From Symbiodinium natans (lineage: Eukaryota > Sar > Dinophyceae > Suessiales > Symbiodiniaceae), in assembly GCA_905221605.1 (NCBI GenBank), contig CAJNDS010002282.1:422501-486500 (forward strand): a DNA stretch of 64,000 bases, written 5' to 3'. Positions within the stretch are counted from its first letter, which is position 1, and each line of letters opens with the position of its first letter. Of this stretch, positions 56,901-62,556 are shown piece after piece. Under the pieces are notes generated by a model. It was not told the DNA's origin. It saw nothing but the letters and a program-made list of their open reading frames with translations, and ran no database searches. Both the position numbers and the translations under genes were made by a program.

Positions 56901-59449
56901 ACACTAACGTTTGGGGTTTAGGGTATAGAGTTTAGGGTTTAGGGTTTAGGGTTTAGGGTTTAGGGTTAGGGTTCCTAACCCCTGAGCCCTTGTAGGGCCG
57001 TCAAGCCTCCAGAACCTCCAAAACTCCCCCCCCCCCTCGGCTGTGGATAACTTCCTGAATCATAGTGGTATTCCAGACCCAAGCTCATAGGTTAACAGTG
57101 ACCCCATACCCGAACCCACAAGAAGCCCACTTAGAGGTGACGAAAGGCAGTGTGTGGGTAGTAAGGTCGTACTGGGTCCTGCGATTATCTGAATTCCCCC
57201 CCGAGTGCTTCGAAGAAAGGCCCATGTGCATTTTGTCATTTTGGGGTGAAGGGCTAAACCCTAAACCCTAATCCCTAAACCCTAAGCCCCAAACCCTGAA
57301 CCCTAAACCCCAAACCCCAAACCCCAAAGCCTAAACCCTAAGCCGTAAACCGTAAACCGTACACCCTAAACCCTAAACCCTAAACCCTAAACCCTAAATC
57401 CTAAACCCTAGACCCTAAACCCTAAACCCTAAACCCCAAACCCCAAACCCGAAAGCCTAAAGCCTAAAGCCTAAAGCCTATAAACCCTACAAACCCTACA
57501 AACCCTACAAACCCTACAAACCCTATAAACCCTATAAACCCTATAAACCCTATAAACCCTATAAACCCTATAAACCCTATAAACCCTATAAACCCTATAA
57601 ACCCTATAAACCCTATAAACCCTATAAACCCTATAAACCCTATAAACCCAATAAACCCTATAAACCCTATAAACCCTATAAACCCTATAAACCCTATAAA
57701 CCCTATAAACCCTATAAACCCTATAAACCCTATAAACCCTATAAACCCTATAAACCCTATAAACCCTATAAACCCTATAAACCCTACAAACCCTATAAAC
57801 CCCATAAACCCTATAAACCCTAAACTCCCGAAAGCCTCGCTCGGCCCCAAAGCAGTCCCTGTCACCCCGGCGCGTGCGCAGGAATCAATCCAGGTGTCGT
57901 TCAACTTGGTAGGCCCCAAGCAGGAGGACGCCAGGGTTCAAGGTTCAGGGTTCAGCATTTAGGTTTTAGGGTTGGGGTTTAGGCTTTAAGGTTCAGGGTT
58001 GGGGTTCTGGATTTGGGGTTTAGAGTTTAAGGTTTAGGGTTGGGGTTCTGGATTTAGGGTTTAGGGTTAGGGTTGAGGGTTTAGGGTTCAACTCGTGTTG
58101 TCATGAGGGTTCAGGGTTTGGAGTTTCGATTTTGGGGCATGGGATGTAGAGACTGGAGTTGAGGCTTTGACACCTCAATCCCCAGAACCCTAAACCCGAA
58201 ACCCGGTTTAGGGTTTAGGGTTTGGGGTTTGGGTTTTGGGGTTTGGGGTTTGGGGTTTGGGGTTTAGGGTTTAGGGTTTAGGGTTTAGGGTTTAGGGCTT
58301 AGGGTTTCGGGAGCCCTAAGCTTCGAACTCTAAACCCTCAACGGGTCTCCGCCCTGAAGGATCATGGGCTTCCCTGCGACCCCCTCTATGCCACCTCCCC
58401 TGCGTTCCCCCCGTAAATAACCTTAGGGTTTAGGGTTTAGGGTTTAGGGTTTAGGGGGAGGGGGGGTGTAGTATAGAGGGGGGGTCGTAGGGGAACCCAT
58501 GGCAGGAGAGCGCAGCGGGCATGGGCTTGCTCTGCTTCGTGGCCGGGGGCCCTAAGACTGTGCTTGCAGGATTTAGGGGTTTTGGGTTTAGGGTTTAGGG
58601 TCTGGGGTTTAGGGTTTAGGGTTTAGGGTTTGGGGATTAGGGTTTTTGGGTTTTGGGTTTAGGGTTTAGGGTCTGGGGTTTAGGGTTTAGGGTTTAGGGG
58701 CTCCGTAGGACCGTAGGATTGGGGTTTGGAGTTCGGGGAGGGTTTAGGGTCTATGGCTTGGGGTCTTCAACCCTGAGAAGCGCTTGCCTGAACCCCAAGC
58801 CCTAAACCCTAAACTAAACGCTAAACCCTAGCCCTAAACCCTAAACCCTAACACCCAACAATCCGAAACATACACCTAACAAAGACACCAGAGCTCCGAA
58901 CCCCGTCGTACCCACAGCGTCCTGATCTTTCAAGGCGCCCCCGGGGCCTGCAAAGGCCCTTGCACCATCCTTATAGGCTTCTCAGTTCACCCGAAACCCT
59001 ATAAATCTGAAACCCTAAACCCTAAACCCTAAACCCTAAACCCTAAACCCTAAACCCTAGACCCTAGTGGCCCTAAACCCCCTCCCTCGTGGCTTCAGGA
59101 TGTTCAAGGGGACTTTGAGGATGTTGGGTCTTACAGGGTGGAGCCCTCAGCAAGGTCAGCCCTCAGCCTTACAAAGCCCTGAGAATGCTAAACCCTCAAG
59201 CCTTGTGACAGGGTTTAGGGTCTATAGGCTTTAGGGTTTACAGGCTTTAGTGTTTGGTGTTTGTAGGGTTTATATGGTTTAGTTTATAGGGTTTATAGGG
59301 TTTACAGGGTTTAGAGGGTTTGTAGGGTTTATAGGGTTTATCGGATTTAGGGTTTAGGGACCGCAAGCGCGTTAGCCCAGGTGGTCGTGATGTGCGTCTT
59401 TGGGCTGCTCATGAGCCAGAGCATTAGCCAAGTGGCTTTGCTACCGCCG
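35045..59449 (+). CDS. Multi-pass membrane protein with voltage-sensor-like S2-S4, 19+ exons, partial at both ends
   Basis: Fifteen exons between 35045 and 50954 join with every phase matching; four more (56837-59449) continue after a gap. Order of the product: helix VLTIVFALFLFEWVGL; helix FFFWMDLLGTASMLLD; DISYMFGTDAMKIEE; an S4-like helix with regularly spaced Arg/Lys, VVRAARAAKLGARAGRLSR; KLLKMLPG; DASKVRIARVISNQLNT; membrane helix VLSTRVAFLTICVVVVVLPL; a loop with PEIDDSMGTWAELLNRDAIQ and FKYGRPFHVCYGD; RRSSIRQFSQ; QVSFNLVGP; membrane helix MGLLCFVVVVMCVFGLLM; SQSISQVALLP. The first part resembles the ion-transport (voltage-sensor) domain. The later helix and SISxVALxPL segment resemble large dinoflagellate sensor/cyclase proteins, so a class III cyclase domain downstream is possible but not in the window. 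Of 17 defined introns, 13 have GC and 4 GT donors. Confidence 0.78.
35096..35756. repeat. Gene 2 intron: G-rich then C-rich telomeric arrays
   Basis: TTTAGGG at 35155-35232, CCCTAAA at 35345-35550, a CCCCTAAG/CCCTAAG block at 35625-35740 before the acceptor. Confidence 0.88.
35757..35832 (+). CDS. Gene 2 exon (S3-like helix)
   Basis: Acceptor TGGGCCCAG; LTDASYLCGFFFWMDLLGTA then SMLLD and one base; GC donor GCTTGC. Phase 0 to 1. Confidence 0.8.
35833..36622. repeat. Gene 2 intron: GGGTTGA, CCCTAAA and TTTAGGG arrays
   Basis: GGGTTGA block at 35893-35942, TTTAGGG to 35985, a small palindrome near 36143-36182 (CATACCCCTT...AAGGGGTATG), CCCTAAA at 36228-36412, TTTAGGG at 36505-36590. Confidence 0.85.
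36623..36663 (+). CDS. Gene 2 exon
   Basis: Acceptor GCGCGCCAG; completes Ile, then SYMFGTDAMKIEE; GC donor GCCCGG. Phase 1 to 0. Confidence 0.8.
36664..37095. repeat. Gene 2 intron: G-rich then C-rich arrays
   Basis: TTTAGGG at 36700-36772, CCCTAAA with CCCTAAG and CGCTAAA variants at 36842-37072. Confidence 0.88.
37096..37122 (+). CDS. Gene 2 exon (27 nt)
   Basis: Acceptor CCGGGCAG; VTEGANQDN; GT donor GTGCCT. Confidence 0.7.
37123..38765. repeat. Gene 2 intron: telomeric arrays and an AT-rich island
   Basis: TTTAGGG at 37147-37250; imperfect tandem GAGCAGAAACCCTTATTTCC and AAATTAGGGG-TATTCTACTC units at 37530-37665; AT-rich island 37745-37960 with repeated ATGCATATA; a large CCCTAAA array at 38340-38755 reaching the acceptor. 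Confidence 0.85.
38766..38828 (+). CDS. Gene 2 exon (S4-like helix)
   Basis: Acceptor CCCCAGAG; VIVVRAARAAKLGARAGRLS and R; GC donor GCCCGG. Positive residues recur every three to four positions, as in voltage-sensor S4 helices. Confidence 0.88.
38829..39704. repeat. Gene 2 intron: degenerate G-rich, AT-rich element, C-rich
   Basis: Degenerate TTTAGGG/TTTTGGGG at 38855-39125; a segment at 39277-39480 with ends like the 346-536 element and an AT-rich core; TTTAGGG at 39530-39585; CCCTAAA and a C tract at 39640-39700. Confidence 0.8.
39705..39776 (+). CDS. Gene 2 exon
   Basis: Acceptor ACTCCCAG; AVKLLKMLPGMSRQEVGREL then NRLW; GC donor GCCCCA. Continues the S4 helix into its linker. Confidence 0.82.
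39777..40837. repeat. Gene 2 intron with a CCCCAAA variant array
   Basis: TTTAGGG at 39808-39850, a uniform CCCCAAA block at 40045-40195, TTTAGGG at 40302-40432, CCCTAAG/CCCTAAA at 40780-40830. Confidence 0.85.
40838..40854 (+). CDS. Gene 2 micro-exon (17 nt)
   Basis: Acceptor CCGAGCAG; DASKV plus two bases; GC donor GCTCGG. It completes Arg with the next exon to give DASKVRIARV. Phase 0 to 2. Confidence 0.65.
40855..41773. repeat. Gene 2 intron: G-rich, C-rich, G-rich
   Basis: TTTAGGG at 40904-40965, CCCTAAA at 41044-41255, a poly-G run at 41287-41310, degenerate TTTAGGG at 41350-41462 and 41640-41750. Confidence 0.85.
41774..41807 (+). CDS. Gene 2 exon
   Basis: Acceptor TGAGCCCAG; completes Arg, then IARVISNQLNT; GC donor GCGGCC. 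Phase 2 to 0. Confidence 0.82.
41808..42674. repeat. Gene 2 intron: telomeric arrays
   Basis: CCCTAAA at 41845-41925 and 42090-42180, TTTAGGG at 42293-42395, CCCTAAA at 42490-42612. A short open island at 41978-42090 was not placed. Confidence 0.85.
42675..42713 (+). CDS. Gene 2 exon (membrane helix)
   Basis: Acceptor CAGCAGCCCAG; VLSTRVAFLTICV; GC donor GCACGC. Joins in phase to both neighbours. Confidence 0.85.
42714..44509. repeat. Gene 2 intron with the longest TTTAGGG array
   Basis: CCCTAAA/CCCTAAG at 42765-42880, about 45 nearly perfect TTTAGGG units at 42980-43296, the second copy of the 10165 element at 43742-43858, a T/G run at 44040-44060, CCCTAAA/CCCTCAA at 44445-44490. Confidence 0.88.
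43742..43858. repeat. Dispersed element pair member (with 10165-10262)
   Basis: CTTTGGTTCTGGGTTCCTCT, CAGTACATACCTTTTCTCCC and AGGGTCTACTCCGAAGTATA match the copy at 10165. Confidence 0.6.
44510..44570 (+). CDS. Gene 2 exon (end of helix, loop start)
   Basis: Acceptor ACCGGCTCAG; VVVVLPLFQIWQYPEIDDSM plus one base; GT donor GTGCCC. The only donor giving the right phase for the next exon. Confidence 0.85.
44571..45906. repeat. Gene 2 intron: dispersed elements and GT microsatellite
   Basis: C tract at 44920-44952, TTTAGGG at 44955-44990, an element with repeated AATAGGG(A/G)(C/T)TAT units at 45113-45252, GTGGGT microsatellite at 45300-45425, an inverted copy of the 28285 element at 45508-45600, CCCTAAG/CCCTAAA at 45745-45895. 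Confidence 0.8.
45907..45953 (+). CDS. Gene 2 exon (loop)
   Basis: Acceptor CTCCCGAG; completes Gly, then TWAELLNRDAIQYRE; GT donor GTTGGA. Phase 1 to 0. Confidence 0.8.
45954..46421. repeat. Gene 2 intron: C-rich then G-rich arrays
   Basis: CCCTAAG/CCCTAAA at 46022-46145, degenerate TTTAGGG at 46270-46372. Confidence 0.82.
46422..46454 (+). CDS. Gene 2 exon (loop)
   Basis: Acceptor TGCTGGCAG; AYMANNATEMQ; GC donor GCGGCT. Phase 0 to 0, so less constrained than its neighbours. Confidence 0.6.
46455..48307. repeat. Gene 2 intron with ATGT microsatellite and antisense RNase H relic
   Basis: ATGT run at 46801-46888, TTTAGGG at 47045-47100, RNase H relic (47110-47613), TTTAGGG at 47715-47775, a dispersed element at 48010-48170 (related to 49210-49320), CCCTCAA/CCCTAAA at 48170-48245. 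Confidence 0.8.
47110..47613 (-). pseudogene. RNase H domain relic of a retroelement, frameshifted
   Basis: The minus-strand frame from 47613 reads ALLVATDGSALPSPEAHDLW, AGWGVACAPSVGL and AVAERCALLVLATAA. Another frame then supplies VRQCVFTDNKPSVTGFRSA. This gives the D (TDGS), E (AERCAL) and D (FTDN) positions of an RNase H fold in order, as in RNase H domains of non-LTR retrotransposons. A frameshift near 47400-47450 separates the first two from the third, and the rest is not open. It lies antisense in a gene-2 intron next to a TTTAGGG block. No reverse transcriptase was found nearby. Confidence 0.55.
48308..48346 (+). CDS. Gene 2 exon (loop)
   Basis: Acceptor CCTTGCAG; LTAAALQAEVAAM; strong GT donor GTAAGG. 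Confidence 0.72.
48347..49482. repeat. Gene 2 intron with a 21-bp minisatellite
   Basis: Degenerate TTTAGGG at 48350-48450; 21-bp units GAATTGTTGGTGCTTGTCC at 48775-48945, open on both strands only because 21 is a multiple of three; TTTAGGG at 49009-49058; an element at 49210-49320 resembling 48010-48170. Confidence 0.8.
49483..49525 (+). CDS. Gene 2 exon (loop)
   Basis: Acceptor GCTCCTTAG; VGRLATSYDTFKYG plus one base; GC donor GCGCAC. Phase 0 to 1. Confidence 0.78.
49526..50918. repeat. Gene 2 intron with CCCCAAA and TTTTAGAGGG variant arrays
   Basis: CCCTAAA passing into CCCCAAA at 49590-49825, TTTAGGG at 50068-50190, CCCTAAA at 50295-50400, ten copies of a 10-mer GTTTTAGAGG at 50563-50705, CCCTAAA/CCCCAAA at 50795-50905. 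Confidence 0.88.
50919..50954 (+). CDS. Gene 2 exon (loop)
   Basis: Acceptor ATCCCCAG; completes Arg, then PFHVCYGDLIP; the likely GC donor is at 50955 (GCCCTC), but its end is uncertain because the following exon was not identified. Confidence 0.7.
52849..52986. mobile_element. Foldback element, ACTTGGAGGTTCATG family, intact
   Basis: Arms ACTTGGAGGTTCATGGTGCT and CTGAACCTCCAAGT, 138 bp, without internal telomeric repeats. Best reference copy for the interrupted one at 7645-7894. Confidence 0.75.
53107..53219. repeat. Dispersed element ending CTCTTGGGTCTAG
   Basis: GGACCCAGAGTAGGCCCTTATTCCCTTT, AGGTTCCCTTACAAGCCCCT and TTACTCTTGGGTCTAG align with 9614-9697 and 60160-60278. Confidence 0.65.
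53640..54345. repeat. 53-bp minisatellite containing CCCTAAACCCTGA
   Basis: About ten tandem units: CCCTAAACCCTGACCCCC, TTCGTGACCAAATGG, T7, CCACCCGGGGGG. The first units are separated from the rest by a 115-bp segment (53721-53834) that recurs at 54608-54740. Each unit starts with a telomere-like 14-mer. Confidence 0.88.
54346..54819. repeat. Dispersed repeat, second copy of 53721-53834
   Basis: CCCAGGATCGGCCCGGGTCCC, AAAATGCGATTTTTTAGTACTG and CTCGTTTTCTGGATTTTTGA occur in both places. Short GTTTTTCAAGG-type repeats at 54388-54450. Confidence 0.7.
54820..54955 (+). pseudogene. 3'-flank relic of an FNIP-repeat gene copy
   Basis: CGCTTGACAAGCTGCTTGAC and TAGTGAAGGCTTGG...AGATGCTGAACCCTAAA match 7074-7130 downstream of FNIP copy 1. 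The preceding TTTGTATTTTCTCAATGTTATGGG aligns with 7019-7049. No repeat-coding sequence remains upstream. Confidence 0.55.
56837..56873 (+). CDS. Gene 2 exon (RRSSIRQFSQ)
   Basis: Acceptor CACGCTGAG; x-PERRSSIRQFSQ; GC donor GCGCGT. An upstream acceptor at 56806-56807 would extend it with KPGASVCTLR. Joins in phase 0 to the next exon. Confidence 0.55.
56874..57881. repeat. Gene 2 intron with the CCCTATAAA array
   Basis: TTTAGGG at 56905-56975, CCCTAAA with variants at 57255-57475, then about 37 units of a 9-mer CCCTATAAA (57476-57830) before the acceptor. The long minus-strand frame (GFIGFIGFI) is a by-product. Confidence 0.9.
57882..57929 (+). CDS. Gene 2 exon
   Basis: Acceptor CGTGCGCAG; ESIQVSFNLVGPKQED; GC donor GCCAGG (a GA donor at 57924 is also in phase). 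Confidence 0.65.
57930..58505. repeat. Gene 2 intron: G-rich arrays
   Basis: Degenerate TTTAGGG at 57935-58090, TTTAGGG/TTTGGGG at 58203-58310 and TTTAGGG at 58420-58465. Almost no C-rich block, an exception to the polarity pattern. Confidence 0.85.
58506..58541 (+). CDS. Gene 2 exon (last membrane helix, part 1)
   Basis: Acceptor CATGGCAG; ESAAGMGLLCFV; GC donor GCCGGG. Joins in phase to VVVMCVFGLLM. Confidence 0.72.
58542..59380. repeat. Gene 2 intron: G-rich, C-rich, G-rich
   Basis: TTTAGGG at 58570-58700, CCCTAAA at 58795-58850 and 59005-59065, TTTATAGGG/TTTACAGGG variants at 59210-59358. Confidence 0.85.
59381..59449 (+). CDS. Gene 2 exon (last membrane helix, part 2)
   Basis: Acceptor GTTAGCCCAG; VVVMCVFGLLMSQSISQVAL then LPP; GT donor GTGCCT or GC donor at 59446. 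The next exon was not identified. Confidence 0.75.
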
Positions 59450-60612
59450 GTGCCTCAGGGAGACCACTTCTCTCTCCCCAAACCCCGAACCCTAAACCCT
59501 AAACCCGAAGCCCTGAACCCTAAACCCTTAACCCTAAACCCCAAACCCCAAACCCTCAACCCTAAACCCTAAACCCTAAACCCTAAACCCTAAACCCTAA
59601 ACCCTAAACCCTAAACCCTCCAGGCCCGACGCATAACTTATCCAAGCTAACATCAAGGGCAAGCTCTTGTGCGGTCCGAGCGTCCTCGCCCTGGGTGACC
59701 GTCCTTCTTGGACTTTTATACCGGCGAGTTTATGAGGGAACCCAATATGAGTGAGCTGCTGCTGACGCCCATCGGGGCCCCCCTCTTGAGGAGGACCAAG
59801 GACCCTGAACCCTAAACCCTAAACCCTAAACCCTAAACCCTAAACTCTAAACCCTAAACCCTAAACCCTAAACCGCAGTTTGGGTTTTGAGGTTTCGGAA
59901 GTTTAAGGCTGAGGCTTTTCACGGTGTGTTGTTCGGATTAGGGCCGGCTTAGGCCCCGGGATTCATGTTTAGGGTTTAGGGTTTAGGGTTTAGGGTGTAG
60001 GGGTTCAGGGTTCAGGGTTTAGAGTTTGTAGGTCCTAGCATCCACTCTCAGAGCCCTAAACCCAATTTTTCTGGCAGCCGTGCAAGGGACTCCTTACGAG
60101 CACTTTTCTAGGGTTTAGGGTTTAGGGTTTAGGGTTTAGGGTTTAGGGTTTAGGGAACAAGGTACTAGGACCCCGAGTGGGCCCCCATTCCCTTTTTCAA
60201 GGTTTAGGTTCCCTTGTCATCCCCTGTAAACCCAAACAGGGCTACCTGCTTCTTCCCAGGCTACTCTTGGGTCTAGCGTAGAAGTCCCTAAGCCATACAC
60301 GCTCCCACCCCGAAAGCAGCATTCAAAGCCCGAACCTGGGTTTATTGTAGGGTTTAGGGTTTAGGGTTTAGGGTTTAGGGTTTAGGGTTCAGGGTTCAGG
60401 GTTTAGGGTTTAGGGTTTAGGGTTCGGCGGCTTCTGCACTTCGTATCCGAAGGGTCCACGTACCCTATGGTAGCCACTTGGGCCTTACAATCGTGGCTCC
60501 AGGGCATAGGCAGATATAAGCGCATCGACCCCTAGAGCGACTCTAGACCCCAAACCCCAAGCCTTAAACCCCAAACCCCAAACCCTAAACCCTGAACCCT
60601 AAACCCTAAACC

Positions 60613-60658
<46 letters not shown>

Positions 60659-62556
60659 ACCCTAAACCCTAAACCCTAAACCCTACACCTTAAGAATGGC
60701 TTTCTAGAATAACCCCTTGCAGTTTGGAATGCCATCCGAAATCCTAAACCCTAAACCCTAAACCCTAAACCCTAAACCCTCGACCCTAAACCGTGCGCGT
60801 CTTACAGGGCAGAAGCACCAGAAACCTGGGGGCTCAGCGAATCGACTGTGAGGGTTGCAGGGTTACAGGGTTGTAGGGTTTTCTGGTTTTGGGGTTTGGG
60901 GTCTTAGGGTTTAGGGTGAAGGGCTTTAGGGTTTTAGGGTTTAGGGTTTAGGGTTGGGTTCTAGAGCTGTGGGATTTTACGGTTTTAGGGTTTAGGGCTT
61001 AAGGGTTTTAGGGTTTTTAGGCTTCTACGGATTTAGGGTTTTAGGGTGTTAGTGCCGTGGGGTTTTTACGGTTTCAGGGTGATAGGGTTTCAGGGTTATA
61101 GGGTTATAGGGTTTCAGGGTTTAGGTTTTAGGGTTTCAGTGCTGTGGGATTTTCGGGTTATAGTCCCTAAACCCTAAACCCTACACCCTACACCCTAAAC
61201 CCTAAACCCTAAACCCTAAACCCTAAACCCTAAACCCTAAACCCTAAACCCTCGTTGTAGGTTTGTCGGTCTTCAGGGAGGCCTTTAAGCCCGTAGAAGT
61301 ACCAAACCGCAAGAAGAAGCTTTCGAAGGCGCGATGTCGGTATTTCCCAAAATAGGCTCCCAAAATGTCTTAGGGTTTAGGGTTTAGGGTTTAGGGTTTA
61401 GGGTTTAGGGTTTAGGGTTTAGGGTTTCGGGTCATAACTAACCTGAAACCCTAAACACTGTCCCGAAGCCCGGAATCCGATTCTCAGGCTGGAGCGCATG
61501 TTGTCCGTAGTGCGGCAGAGATGCGCGGCCCTCGTGAGAGAGAGAGAGAGAGAGACAGAGAGAGACAGAGAGAGACAGAGAGAGACAGAGAGAGACAGAG
61601 AGAGACAGAGAGAGACAGAGACAGAGAGTGTGTGTGTGGTGTGGTGTTTGTAGTGTGTGTGTGGCAAATCGACCAGAAACCGTAGACTCTATGACACCAT
61701 CAAAAAACCCGTCATCCCTGCAACCTTGCAAAATCCTAGACCCAAAGCCCTGAACCCTAAACCCAAAACCCTAGGGGGTGCTTTTACCTTGAGCTTCCTT
61801 CGGGGTTGCCTCTCCTTTAGGCCTCGACCCTACACATCTCAAGTCCCCCCAGCCTCACGATTGTAAATCTAATATTGGGTTCAGGGTTTAGGGTTGAGGG
61901 TTCAGGGTTTAGGGTTTAGGGTTTAGGGTTCTGGGTCTAGGGTTTAGGACTTAGGGTGCAGGGTTTTCGTGGCTTACAGGGATTTCGGGGGGCCCAGCCC
62001 TGGTTTGACTCAACATGAGGGAGGGTTTCGGTGCTTAAGGGAAGGACTTCGGGAGGGATTCGGGTTTAGAGGAGCTTAAGGGAAGGCGATTCGGGAGGGA
62101 TTCGTTCTTAAACCACGCATCTTAAACCCCAAGGCCTGCAAAGCACCAAAGTCTGGGAAACGCCGAAGCCCAGAAACCCAGCAAGGTACCCTCCCCCCCC
62201 TACTAAACCCTAAACCCTAAACCCTAAACCCTAAACCCTAAACCCTAAACCCTAAACCCTAAGTTCGGAACCCCCCCCGTATCACAAACGACACACCTAA
62301 GACACAACCGAGACTTCCACACGATGCAAATCCCCCAAGGCCTCATGTGTCGGTGTTCAGGTTGCTTTTCTCAAGTCACGCTACAGGCAGACATTAGGGT
62401 TTAGGGTTTAGGGTTTAGGGTTGAGGGTTTAGGGTTTAGGGTTTAGGGTTTAGGGTTTAGGGTTTTCGGTCCTAGTTCCCTAGTTCTCCAATTCGATTGT
62501 AAGAACTTGCAAGTCAACTGAACTTTCCACTCACCTTGCGCCATTCTTCGCCCAGC
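59450..62556. repeat. Telomeric arrays, GA microsatellite and dispersed element
   Basis: CCCTAAA at 59480-59620, 59800-59875, 60543-60690 (CCCTCAA block), 60740-60795, 61160-61255 and 62200-62265. TTTAGGG at 59965-60025, 60110-60155, 60345-60425, 60850-61140 (degenerate), 61370-61430, 61875-61955 and 62393-62465. GAGACA microsatellite at 61537-61630. An open island after CTTCAG at 61276 (EAFKPVEVPNRKKKLSKARC) may be an exon but was not placed. Confidence 0.82.
60160..60278. repeat. Dispersed element ending CTCTTGGGTCTAG
   Basis: GGTACTAGGACCCCGAGTGG, AGGTTCCCTTGTCATCCCCT and GCTACTCTTGGGTCTAGCG; third clear copy of the family. Confidence 0.65.

Noticed and set aside
57464-57919. 151-residue minus-strand ORF (GFIGFIGFI)
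   Set aside because: Direct translation of a CCCTATAAA 9-mer array; 9 is a multiple of three, so all frames stay open.
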